NCBI RefSeq assembly: GCF_035046485.1
Contig: NC_085138.1
Location: 23,654,800-23,718,799 of the forward strand
DNA from: Aedes albopictus
Lineage: Eukaryota; Arthropoda; Insecta; Diptera; Culicidae
Direction: 5' to 3'
DNA: 64,000 nucleotides
A program made the translations under genes and the position numbers. Of the stretch, positions 55,271 to 64,000 are shown in pieces. Within the stretch, counting starts at the first letter, position 1; the number at the start of each line of letters is the position of its first letter. The notes under the pieces were generated by a model, which was not told where the DNA came from, searched no databases, and saw only the letters and a program-made list of their open reading frames with translations.

Positions 55271-55799
55271 TTTCCGTTACAATGGTTTTTTACGGCTGGC
55301 TCGTAGGGCCTGACACCAACCCCCTACTTTCCGGAGGACCATAGTGCACAGTTGAGCTTAGAGTCCTTCCCTGGCACTCGGACGTAGATCAGCCGCCCCT
55401 AACATGGGGATCAGACGCTGTTGTGAGCCGCTCCTCCTGGAGAACAGACGCTCAGGTTTGCCGAAGCAAACCCCCCCTTCCCTGTCAGCCTACGACCAAA
55501 GGTCCCACCGGGGTTGGTTACCCGATCTTCCCTAAGGTTGCTCATAGTTTCCGGCCGGTACCGCGTGGAGGTAGGGATAGGAGTTGCTGGGCAGAGGCTA
55601 GTGGATCACAGTGGGATCTGAATTGCGCAGCATACCCAGCCTTTACCGTGCCAATAATAGGATTTCTTACTAATAAATACATAACTGGACTAAGTTTGGC
55701 AAGATGAACAAATTGGATTCTTCAGCGTACAAGTTTACGGATGGACCATAATAATCGAACCGTTACCCTAATCATATCCGCGCATTTACCGATTCAGCT

Positions 55800-57655
55800 A
55801 TATGGTGACCTCCATGTTCCGGGTGCAGCATAACGATGAGCACCTCAATGGCGACGTTGCAAGCACCGAAGTTGGCGCGGTAACAGATCTACGAGTACGT
55901 GCGCAGGACGAAGGATTTCCAGCCCACAACCTCCAAGAGATTGAAGAGGGGTTGAAAAAAAATCAAAGCTGCTGGAGCAGATCAACTACCAAGCGAGTTA
56001 CTAAAACACGGTGGAAAAGCACTGGTGAGAGCACTACACTGGGTCATTACCAAGATCTGGGAGGAGGAAGTATTACCGGAGGAGTGGATGGAAGCTATCG
56101 CCCATCTACAAAAAGGGCGATAAGTTGGATTGCGGGAACTATTGCGCGATCACACTACTAAGCGCTGCCTACAAGGCACTCTCCCAAATTTTATGCCGCC
56201 GTCTATCACCGATTGCAAGAGAGTTCGTGGAGCAATATCAGGCTGGATTCATGGGTGAACGCGCTACAACGGACCAGAAATGCCGCGAATACAACGTGCC
56301 CACACATCACTAGTTCATCGATTTCAAATCGGCGTATGAAACAATCGATCGAGAACAGCTATGGCAGATTATGCACGAATACGGATTCCCGGATAAACTG
56401 ATACGATTGATCAGGGCGACGATGGATCGAGTGATGTGCGTAGTTCGAGTATCAGGGACACTCTCGAGTCCCTTCGAATCTCGCAGAGGGTTACGGCAAG
56501 GTGATGGTCTTTCGTGCTTGCTGTTCAACATTGCGTTAGAAGGTGTAATAAGGAGAGCAGGGATAAACACGAGTGGGACGATTTTCACGAAGTTCGTTCA
56601 GCTGCTTGGTTTCGCTGATGATATTGATATTATAGCTCATAAATTTGAGACGATGGCGGAAACGTACATCCGACTTAAGAGTGAAGCCAGGCGAATCGAA
56701 TTAGTCATTAATGTGTCGAAGACAAAGTACATGATGGCAAAGGGCTTCAGGGAGGAATCATATATATCGACGGTGATGAAATCGAGACGGTTGAAGAATT
56801 CGTGTACTTGGCATTGTGGCAGGAAATCGTGCTTACTCAGCAGAACTCTACGATCGAATAAAGTTCGCCGTAACACGAAGTTAACTATCTACAAAACGCT
56901 GATTAGACCAGTGGTTTTCTATGGGCACGAAACATGGACCCTACGTGCAGAGGACCAACGCGCCCTTGGAGTTTTCGAACGGAAGGTGTTGCGTACCATC
57001 TACGACGGAGTGCAGATGGAAGACAGGACTTCTTCTTCTTCTTCTTCTTCTTCAATGTGGCGCTACGTCCCCACTGGGACTTGGCCTGCCTCGCTTCAAC
57101 TTAGTGTTCTTTGAGCATTTCCACAGTTATGAATTGAAGGGCTTTCTTTGCCTACCATTGCATGAATTTGTACATTATGTGGCAAGTACAATGATACACT
57201 ATGCCCAGGGAGTCGAGAAAAATTTCCCGACTGGAACGGGAATCGAACCCGCCGTCTCCGGATTGGCGATCCATAGCCTTAACCACTAGGCTAACTGGAG
57301 ACGACTGGAAGACGAGACTTGGAGAAGGCGAATGAACCATGAGCTGCATCAGCTGCTGAGAGAACTAACCATCGTCCACACCGCGAAAATCGGGAGGCTA
57401 CGGTGGGCGGGTCACGTCATCAGGAATCAGGATGTCGGATAGCAACCCGACTAAAATGGTTCTTGAGAGTCATCCGACCAGTAAAAGAAGAGGTGGTGCG
57501 CAACGAGCTAGGTGGGTCGACCAAGCGGAGGACGATTTACGGACCCTACGCAGAGTGCGGAACTGGAGACAAACAGCCATGGACGGAGTGGAATGGAGAC
57601 GACTACTATGTACAGCAGAGGCCACCCCGGCCTTAGCCAGATTCGTAAGGTAAGT
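55800..57655 (+). pseudogene. RTE-clade LINE, 5'-truncated and diverged copy D
   Basis: The segment starts in the linker before RT (RVQHNDEHLNGDVAS) and runs through LPEEWMEAIAHL, AITLLSAAYKALSQ, EQYQAGFMGERATTDQ, RGLRQGDGLSCLLFNIALEG, GFADDIDIIAHKF and RPVVFYGHETWTL to a C-terminus at 57653 (RRGGAQRARWVDQAEDDL). Endonuclease is absent, as expected of 5' truncation. Sequence divergence from copies A-C shows a different RTE subfamily. Several frameshifts and one SINE (57031-57305) interrupt it. Confidence 0.8.
57031..57305 (-). mobile_element. tRNA-derived SINE, family 3, with (GAA)n tail
   Basis: On the minus strand the head GTTAGCCTAGTGGTTAAGGC (box A) and GCGGGTTCGATTCCCG (box B) closely resembles a tRNA. 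The 3' end is CGTAGCGCCACATTGAAGAA with further GAA repeats. TGGAAGACAGGACT at the left and TGGAAGACGAGACT at the right are a slightly diverged target duplication. It splits RTE copy D between VQMED and TWRRRMNHE. Confidence 0.85.
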
Positions 57656-59159
57656 ATGTCCCGGAATAAACTCTATATCAGGAATATCTGGGTTCTAAAT
57701 TGGGGTTACATTATATTAAGACGATATACCACCTTTACCATTAACAACCCAATTCCAACGTTCTCAAACGCCGACACTTTTCCTCCGGGAGGACGTGATC
57801 GAGTGCTGGCTTCTGCTACACGTCCATCTCACGTAGATCTTCGCATCGCCTTGACTCACGTGTGGGTGTGCGCGACAAAGCCGACTTCGACTTTGGCATC
57901 GACACCGACGACGTGAGCCGACTCGAAACTAGCGAAATGACCCCCGGTGTCAGGAAGTGAGTTCAAAATGTTAGTCTTAACTACCCATAGCCGGCCATGG
58001 CACACAATAACGAGATGCTCGACTGCCTCCTGACTAGAGCGCTGTAGTCCCAAGTGCGGGCGCGCAAAACAGCAGCATAAGGGGATTTGGATGCGACCAA
58101 AAATGGGGAGAAATCCGTAAGTACTCCCTCGAGGTACTTATTTAATCATCAACCCGCTCGAAGGGTTCAGCTCATTCCGAACTGCGCTTTTCCATCGTGG
58201 AATCGTGTGTTCCGCGACTCGTCCCGTCACCCCCCTTCAAGTAGCCTATTTTGCATGAGCCAACGTTCAATTTAGTTGGTTGGTCGTAGGTAGAAGTACA
58301 CCTAGATGGGAAATTAATCGCCGTAGCGAAAATGCGAAAACAATCCTTGCGCTGCGGCGGCGCGCTCGGGAAAGCGAGATGGTCTAACGAGATGCACCCG
58401 GTCGGTTTCTGTGCGAGGCGCAGTTAGGGCACCCAATACCCTAGACACGATCGACCACGCGGTGCGGTGGTGGTGTGATGTGGTAGAATTTCCTGTGCCA
58501 CCGCCACCTCACTACTGACTGGCGGCGCGGGGATGTGATCCCATGGAGTCCCAAGAGATATGCGATACCGTCCATCCGTCGCGTCGTCGTTGGCGTTGAT
58601 CGTTCCCATCGCGATGATCTTCTCCGGTTGTGTTTCTCGTCGTGTGTGCACGAGCGCAGGCACTCTATGGGCTGCTGCTCTGCTGGTGTGCTGCGGTGGC
58701 AGTGTGAGGTAATAATTAGATTATAATGGAGCGATTTCACGAAAAGACCATAATCTCGCCGCTTCACGGATGGTTCATTAAAGTGTGGCCCCTCCGGTCG
58801 TCCCGTGGGATCGATACGAGTAACACACCTCGGTCGACATTTCCTGCTCTCGGGTGGAGAGTGTAGGGTCGGTTTCATTTTGCTCTGTTATCTGGTGCGG
58901 GTCATCGCTGGGAATGTGCTAGTTTTGCGGACATAGACATTTGATTCTTTATGTTCGTTTTCCTTACATAGCACCTCTTTTGGAACTGTGGCTGATTCTC
59001 ACTTTAGGAGCTGTCCATAATACTACGTGGACGCAGACATCCCTACTCCACATCGTAGACTTAGTTCACGTTCAATCTACACTTCCACATGTATTAACTT
59101 AGACACAATAACGGCTTGGTAACGCGTAATACAGCTCCCATTGAGGTCATTAGTCTCTT
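57656..59159. other. Unique DNA, GC-rich to about 58920, no gene assigned
   Basis: No repeat known from elsewhere in the window is present. A minus-strand 145-codon frame at 58441-58878 has no recognisable motif and low-complexity composition. The change to AT-rich DNA at about 59150 coincides with the CCCAAGTAACA terminus. Confidence 0.35.
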
Positions 59160-59249
59160 CCCAAGTAACAATTATTGTTTGAAGAAATGTTTCTCAGAGC
59201 TTCGTTATTAAACTTCATGTTTAATAAAAATTGTTTTAACTGTGTAGGA

Positions 59250-59500
59250 ACCATTGTTCAACTCTTGTTAGCCCAAAAATGAGAATCTATTCAACTACAC
59301 TTGTTGTACAAGTAGAAACACATAAATGTTTATACAACTATGTTTGTTCAACTGGTTGATGCTTCAAAGGCAGCATAAAAGGCATTTTATTAAGCAATCA
59401 AAATAACAAATAGCTACTGATGATTCTAAAAGTGCTTGTTCAACGTTTCTTAAACGAATATTTGTAGCGCATCGTTGTTCATTAGTTGAAGAAAGGTGGT
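59250..59500. repeat. Subterminal TTGTTCAAC-type motifs
   Basis: ATTGTTCAACT near 59252, GTTTGTTCAACTGG near 59344, CTTGTTCAACG near 59432, and inverted or related forms (CTTGTTGTACAAG, GTTCATTAGTTGAA) cluster within 250 bp of the putative terminus. Confidence 0.5.
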
Positions 59501-60376
59501 ACAAAGTAATTATATGGGATAACGCTGGCATGCGCTATAGCAACCACTATTCAATCTTAAAGCCACTTTAATTTCACTTTTGTACAAACAGAGTGTCAAA
59601 CAATATTTTTTTAAGCCGTACAAAAGCAGAAAGTAATTTTTCTTAAACGTTTGTTCTATGTCCTTAATTTTTTCTTGTTTAATAAAATTAGCAAAAAAGT
59701 TTTTCCAATATCTTCATTTACATATTTCCTTGTTTTTTTCTCACAATGTGTGTGTTCTAAAGCTACAATTACAATGGTAATCAGTTGTCACAAATGTTCC
59801 ACCGAGACTTGATCTTACTACCCTTTGATTGACAGCTATCAGCATCTGCACCGTTGTCCGCACCATCCATACTGCTCCATCCTAGGTTGTAATATTGTCG
59901 GGCCGCCACCAAACCGGACTTCGCACAATCAAGTCGCGACGCGACCCAACTCGCGACGTTTTTTATTCATGCCAAAAGTAGTGCGCATCCTTCCCGTTGT
60001 TGTCAGCAACACAGCGCACTAGATGCGAAACAGTTGCGACACTTGTGGACCAAGAAAATGGCAATTTTTGATTGAATGTCGGTCTTGATTCCAACCGGAT
60101 AGACAATATTCAGCTCGCTAAAAGTGATATTTAAAGTTCACTATGAAAGTGGGACATTTTTCCGAACATGGATTGTTTAAATGTCGCTTCAGCATCCTTA
60201 TTAGACTAGTCCACAGTAAGCTTAACTAAAATTTAATAGCAGTGGAATAATCACTTCTTAAATAACTGGTAACACTGCTCTTTGGGACATGCCCAAAGCG
60301 TCAAATCAAACAAAAACAATAACAAACTTCAATCGGTTCAGCATTAGCAGTGTGTTCTGACGATTTCTTTCACAAA

Positions 60377-62890
60377 ATGGGAAAAGGTGAGTAATTCGAC
60401 ATTCCTAAAGAGATTATCAGTTGAAGGAATCTTTACCTTACAGATTATTTCGTGGTTGTAGCCTAGTTTGGTGTTTGAAAGGAATCGCTCAAGAAACTTC
60501 TTGACCGATTCCTGGCAGAAACTTTCCACGGTGACTGCCATTTGAACTATCATTTCTTCGCAACTGCGTACTGTGATCGAAGAAAAACGGTTTCTTGGGC
60601 GATTCAGGCAAGGAATTTTCCATGCATCAAGATAGGCCGAAAAATTCCTTCTGAACTGCAAACAGCGCTTGTGCAAACAATCGAGGCCGGGAAACCCGTG
60701 GTTACTGTGGTCCCACACAAATGGGTGAGTGAAAATACACTCTTCTGGCCCAGCAAGCAGGCAAATGAATTACGCCGAAATGCCGCATCATCACCAGCGT
60801 CGTCGTGGACGAAGATACCCTGCTCAGTAAAGCGGAAGTACATTCCGACCTTCCCTGATGCTGAGAAAGAAGCAGACGAACTTTCGGGGCAATCTACCGA
60901 CGCATCTGACTTTGCACCCAAGCGCAAAAAGAAATTGAAGAAAGGTTCTATTACAAAGGCACTGGATTTGAACCATCTACTAGGTGAACCAGGTAGGCAA
61001 ACTCAATTTTTGATCTAATACTTTCAAACCTAACGTATAATTCTCTTTTATAACTAGTGGCGGAGACAAATACCTCAGACCCCACACTCCTGCAGCCTTG
61101 CAACCGTGGTGATCTCATGGAGGCGATTCCATTTGAAAAGCAGACATCCCCGGTAAGCCAACCAGCCGATGAGATTGAGAACGTTTATTGTCAGCCGGAT
61201 GGTTTGCTCGCGGAAGGCTATATCGTGAAAATTCAACAGGTAAGGAGCTCGTTTTATCTCTCTGGCATTACACCAATCATGCTATTTATACTCATCTTTA
61301 TGCCGAATGAGTTATTTTCTTGTCACTTTTATGGCTAATTACATTAAACCTTTGAAAAGTCGTAATTGTAAAAGGCAGTTTGGATATTTCACCAAAATTC
61401 TAATTAATTTCTACCTCACACCTAATGCAACGCAGAGGCGAATAATCAAACCCCCTACAATGATTTTTTTTCAGCCGGATGCAGACAGAATCATCAAAGC
61501 AGTATCCGATAAAATCGAGACGGTTGCCGAAAAGGTGGTTGAGAATGTCACCGCAACAGTACTCAATACGGTAGGTGCAATGTTGGCAAAAACAACAGCA
61601 ACACTGGAGATGAGAATAGACGCCGCTATTCGTCAAAGATCTGGTGACCAATATTCCGAAGCATCGTCATCCTTCCAATTTACACCCGTTAGCACCACGG
61701 ATGAAATTGACGCTCTGGAAGAAAAACTGAAGAACGAGGTCTACGCTAAGCAGTTGGTGAGTATGATTTTTGAATCAACATTGTCGTTGAAGCACTACAG
61801 TAGATGTTATCCGTTATGTGTCCGACAAACTTTTTGCTTTTTCTACACCATGCTTAAATGGGCGCTTGGTTCCCGGGTGCTCTGTCGGCCACATAAGGGT
61901 TAAATATGTTCAAATTATATACCTGGAGTATTGCAATTATTGCTAAGTACAAATATGTTTTGGCCAGTGATGTTATTTATCATCATGGGGGTGAATTTTC
62001 CACCAGTTAAAAATCTCTGCACGACTAAAATCTGTTGCAGGTATTGACTGGAGTTAGGTAATGTTGCACTTATCGAATGTCTACTGTACTTGAGCATACT
62101 TTTGCGTCGAATCTAATACGGCTTCAATTTAAAATTCGACACTAACGTTTCGAAGCTTAATTCTTAATAAAAATTACAGAATGTGCAGTCTGAGTGTTTG
62201 TGTTTAACCTATACTGCAGCGGATTTTTACATTTGATGTATGTTAAAAAAAAATTTTTTTCTGCTTTCAGTTTGTTCATATGAAAAGAATAATCGGACAC
62301 ACTGGAGATGCCTGTAACGGACTGAATGTTGCTTACGGACTGATTGACCATTTCTTCGACAGAAAGTTAATGCTCGTGTGTTCCTGGACTGGTGAGAGCA
62401 GAGGTGAAATCAGAAAGTTTGCAATGAAAAAGTGTGACAACATTCTGGACCTTTTTCTGAAACTTGTCCGAAGTGTAAACAACACATTTTCACGTACATT
62501 GATGGAAGATTTTTTTAAGAGGATTACGAGGAATTCAAAAAAGCGCAGTGAATCGAAGGGCCAAAGACAATCGTCCATCCACCGAAGGGCGAGGACGAAG
62601 AATGGCGACAAATCCAACTCCGGTAAGTTTGCATGATTTAGACTAAAAGTGTTTTACTCTAATATTTTTTATCCTAAATATTTTCAGACGTTCGTTGTGA
62701 AGCCTCAAATACGCCCCAGGTCCCACTCCTACTCCAGGTAACCCTAGATATGCCGGAACAGACAGAGCCTTTGAACGTCGCTGGTGGTGTTGATGAATCT
62801 GCAACGAATTCAGAACGTGAGGATGAGGATGACGATGATGCTGAGGACGAGGCAGATATTTCGCAAGATGACTCCGAAGAGGAATTGTAA
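60377..62890 (+). CDS. Six-exon gene for a DUF4806-type protein (451 aa)
   Basis: Proposed exons are 60377-60386, 60666-60992, 61058-61239, 61475-61756, 62271-62622 and 62688-62890. Every intron is GT-AG (donors GTGAGT, GTAGGC, GTAAGG, GTGAGT, GTAAGT) and the exon sum is exactly 1356 nt with a continuous frame. Residues ~5-60 (LVQTIEAGKPVVTVVPHKWV, then LFWPSK) match the N-terminus usual in arthropod DUF4806 proteins. A basic KRKKKLKKG near residue 90 may be a nuclear signal. An amphipathic helix spans ~174-225. The DUF4806 region covers ~247-375 (DALEEKLKNEVYAKQLV, LMLVCSWTGESRGEIRKF), and the C-terminus is strongly acidic. The first exon and the 60666 acceptor are the weakest points: a better-looking acceptor at 60444 leads to an in-frame stop. 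I infer a DNA-binding accessory role for a transposon, not a proven function. Confidence 0.7.
61811..61898. mobile_element. 88-bp piggyBac-like MITE inside intron 4
   Basis: This is the reverse-orientation copy of 19042-19134, with CCGTTATGTGTCCGACA and TGTCGGCCACATAAGGG ends and TTAA at 61899-61902 (TTAT on the left). It does not disturb the splice sites at 61757 and 62270. Confidence 0.65.
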
Positions 62891-63111
62891 TGGTTTACGC
62901 TAGAGGTCGTTGACGGTTTTATTTTTTCGTTAGTGAAGATATTTTATGTTTATTCAGGTAAAAACCAGGAAGCATGCAAGCATAAGCTGCATGTAATGAA
63001 GGTAGTATTACGGTGAGGACGGAATGAAATAAGTTTCGATGGTACGTTGATTTGTCATCAGTTACATTTTTATCTTAATCAAAACATAATTCGTTTCTAC
63101 TTTTTAACATT

Positions 63112-63117
63112 TTTATT
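63112..63117 (-). terminator. Polyadenylation signal AATAAA of the transposase-like gene
   Basis: AATAAA on the minus strand lies about 40 nt past the stop codon at 63157, a normal distance for a short 3' UTR. Confidence 0.5.
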
Positions 63118-63156
63118 GATCTTATAAAAACGATGGTATGAACTATTCTGTATTAT

Positions 63157-64000
63157 CTATTCAACGTTAAACGTGTGTAGAAGAGGAACAAAAACAAAGC
63201 TGTTCAAGCTATAGCGAACTACAACAAACTTGCATATGATATTTTCAATATTGTACGTTTTCAAATTCTTTAAATTACAAATCTGAGCTTCATAAATATG
63301 CAATACCGAAGATCGAATAGGCAGCTTGAAAAAAACAGTTTGATTAGTAAGAGCTTTACCATGTATCAGAATATTGTTGTCTGGAGTAGTTGAGGCGTCA
63401 ACCATTTGAACAATTTCCAAATCATTTGTTAAAAACCATGAATCTTTAAATACATTATTGATTTCAAGCCCATGACGTATTTCACAGTGAACTGAGTTTT
63501 TTCGTTTGATTACTTTTGGGATGAATGTTGTATCTTTGCTCTTCAAGGGAATCCGACTCTTCTCCAGTAACCTGTTAGCCACTTGTTGTAAGCAGTTATT
63601 TCCCTGTCTCACGTACTTTTTAAGTTGAAACAGATAACTTTCAAATGGATACGCTGAAATTGAGTTTAGCGAGCCAAATCTTGCTACATCATTTACAACG
63701 TGCTCAAGGTTGTGAATATTGCTGGTCACAAATTCTTCGCCATAGCATTGTATGTATCCTTCAATAAATTTCTCGAATAGTATTTGCGCGAGAGATAACC
63801 ATTTCTTGAAATATTCAGAGGAACATATCCTAACAGCAATGAACAGAAGTAAAAAGTGGTTGTACAGTTTTTCATCAATGATGTCCTTGAGCACCACTAT
63901 GCTTGCGTAGTTCAAGAACGAATGCCATTCTGTTCCCTTCCAAAAGGCCAAACAATCCAAGCCACGCATTTTTCGATGTATCTCCTTAGGTAATTCGATG
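63157..64000 (-). CDS. Tnp2/DUF4218-type transposase, C-terminal part (runs off window)
   Basis: About 280 codons are visible; the frame is still open at the window edge (IELPKEIHRKMRG), so the first ATG here is internal. The protein shows an FWKGTEWHSFLNYASIVVLK segment, then NIHNLEHVVNDVARFGSLNS and ISAYPFESYLFQLKKYVR, the signature region of DUF4218 found at the C-terminal side of CACTA-type Tnp2 transposases and their animal relatives. No catalytic acidic residues can be judged because the core lies upstream. The gene is convergent with the DUF4806-type gene, with 266 bp between stop codons. A minus-strand AATAAA at 63112-63117 follows the stop by about 40 bp. No lesion is visible. Confidence 0.75.
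   Translation of the reverse strand, partial: IELPKEIHRKMRGLDCLAFWKGTEWHSFLNYASIVVLKDIIDEKLYNHFLLLFIAVRICSSEYFKKWLSLAQILFEKFIEGYIQCYGEEFVTSNIHNLEHVVNDVARFGSLNSISAYPFESYLFQLKKYVRQGNNCLQQVANRLLEKSRIPLKSKDTTFIPKVIKRKNSVHCEIRHGLEINNVFKDSWFLTNDLEIVQMVDASTTPDNNILIHGKALTNQTVFFKLPIRSSVLHIYEAQICNLKNLKTYNIENIICKFVVVRYSLNSFVFVPLLHTFNVE

Larger units (their letters stand above)
52250..55640 (-). mobile_element. RTE-clade LINE, nearly intact copy C
   Basis: The minus-strand element has a 5' UTR (about 55640-55270), one long ORF interrupted by a single stop, and a very short 3' UTR ending in a TGAATGAATGAA-type tail at about 52255. Short 3' UTRs with simple-repeat tails and a single endonuclease-RT ORF are typical of the RTE clade (JAM1-type elements in Aedes). 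It is the best preserved element of the four RTE copies. Confidence 0.85.
59160..64000. mobile_element. Candidate two-gene DNA transposon, left part
   Basis: CCCAAGTAACAATTATTG at 59160 matches the terminus at 13151. Motifs of the TTGTTCAAC / GTTGTACAA type recur between 59250 and 59500, as expected for subterminal binding sites. Two convergent genes follow: a six-exon DUF4806-type gene (plus) and a transposase-like gene (minus) that runs out of the window. The right terminus would lie beyond 64000. Membership of both genes in one element is inferred from position, orientation and protein type. Confidence 0.5.

Noticed and set aside
57220..57305. tRNA gene on the minus strand
   Set aside because: The A and B boxes are good, but the sequence runs on into a SINE body with a GAA tail and a target duplication, so it is the SINE head.
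58441..58878. 145-codon minus-strand frame as a gene
   Set aside because: Low-complexity composition with several overlapping frames on both strands and no recognisable domain; GC-rich DNA gives such frames by chance.
60344..60718. 124-codon minus-strand frame opposite the DUF4806-type gene
   Set aside because: It overlaps exon 1, intron 1 and part of exon 2 of a better supported gene and has no recognisable motif.

Overview
This is eukaryotic, insect-type DNA made almost entirely of transposable elements. The mix of R1-, LOA-, I- and RTE-clade LINEs, BEL/Pao remnants, tRNA-derived SINEs, hAT-type elements and very many MITEs, nested in each other, is what I expect of a culicine mosquito, most likely Aedes. 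That is a judgement from element families, not a database match. No bacterial features, rRNA genes, CRISPR arrays or free-standing tRNA genes were seen.

Layout. 1-5152: nearly complete R1-clade LINE. 5153-13150: AT-rich DNA with a SINE, a 58-bp palindrome, MITEs and an I-clade LINE remnant whose upstream part is inverted around a hAT-type insertion. 13151-14665: non-autonomous element with CCCAAGTAACA ends. 16730-19010: first large block of a degenerate 12-bp minisatellite (others at 12180, 40490 and 49520). 19229-21860: BEL/Pao remnant split by a SINE with an 18-bp target duplication. 22346-26043: 3.7-kb hAT-type foldback element with an exact 8-bp target duplication. 26445-27616: another hAT-type element. 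27625-29070: unique GC-rich DNA. 29073-33079: decayed LOA-clade LINE carrying two later insertions. 33080-35574: DNA transposon with ~280-bp inverted repeats and a broken DDE/D-type transposase. 35976-57655: four RTE-clade copies, one (52287-55270, minus strand) almost intact, separated by minisatellites, MITEs and unique GC-rich DNA.

59160-64000 is the most interesting part. A plus-strand six-exon gene (60377-62890) has clean GT-AG splice sites and an open frame of 451 codons, and looks like a DUF4806-type protein. It faces, tail to tail, a minus-strand gene that runs off the window edge and looks like the C-terminal region of a Tnp2/DUF4218-type transposase. About 1.2 kb upstream lies a CCCAAGTAACA terminus followed by repeated TTGTTCAAC-type motifs. 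I infer a two-gene DNA transposon whose right half lies outside the window; the DUF4806 protein may be the accessory DNA-binding partner of the transposase, analogous to TNPA in plant CACTA elements.

Many long open frames here, notably inside the 12-bp minisatellites, are by-products of repeats and are not annotated as genes. Clade and superfamily names come from recognised protein motifs and terminal sequences and were not checked by search.
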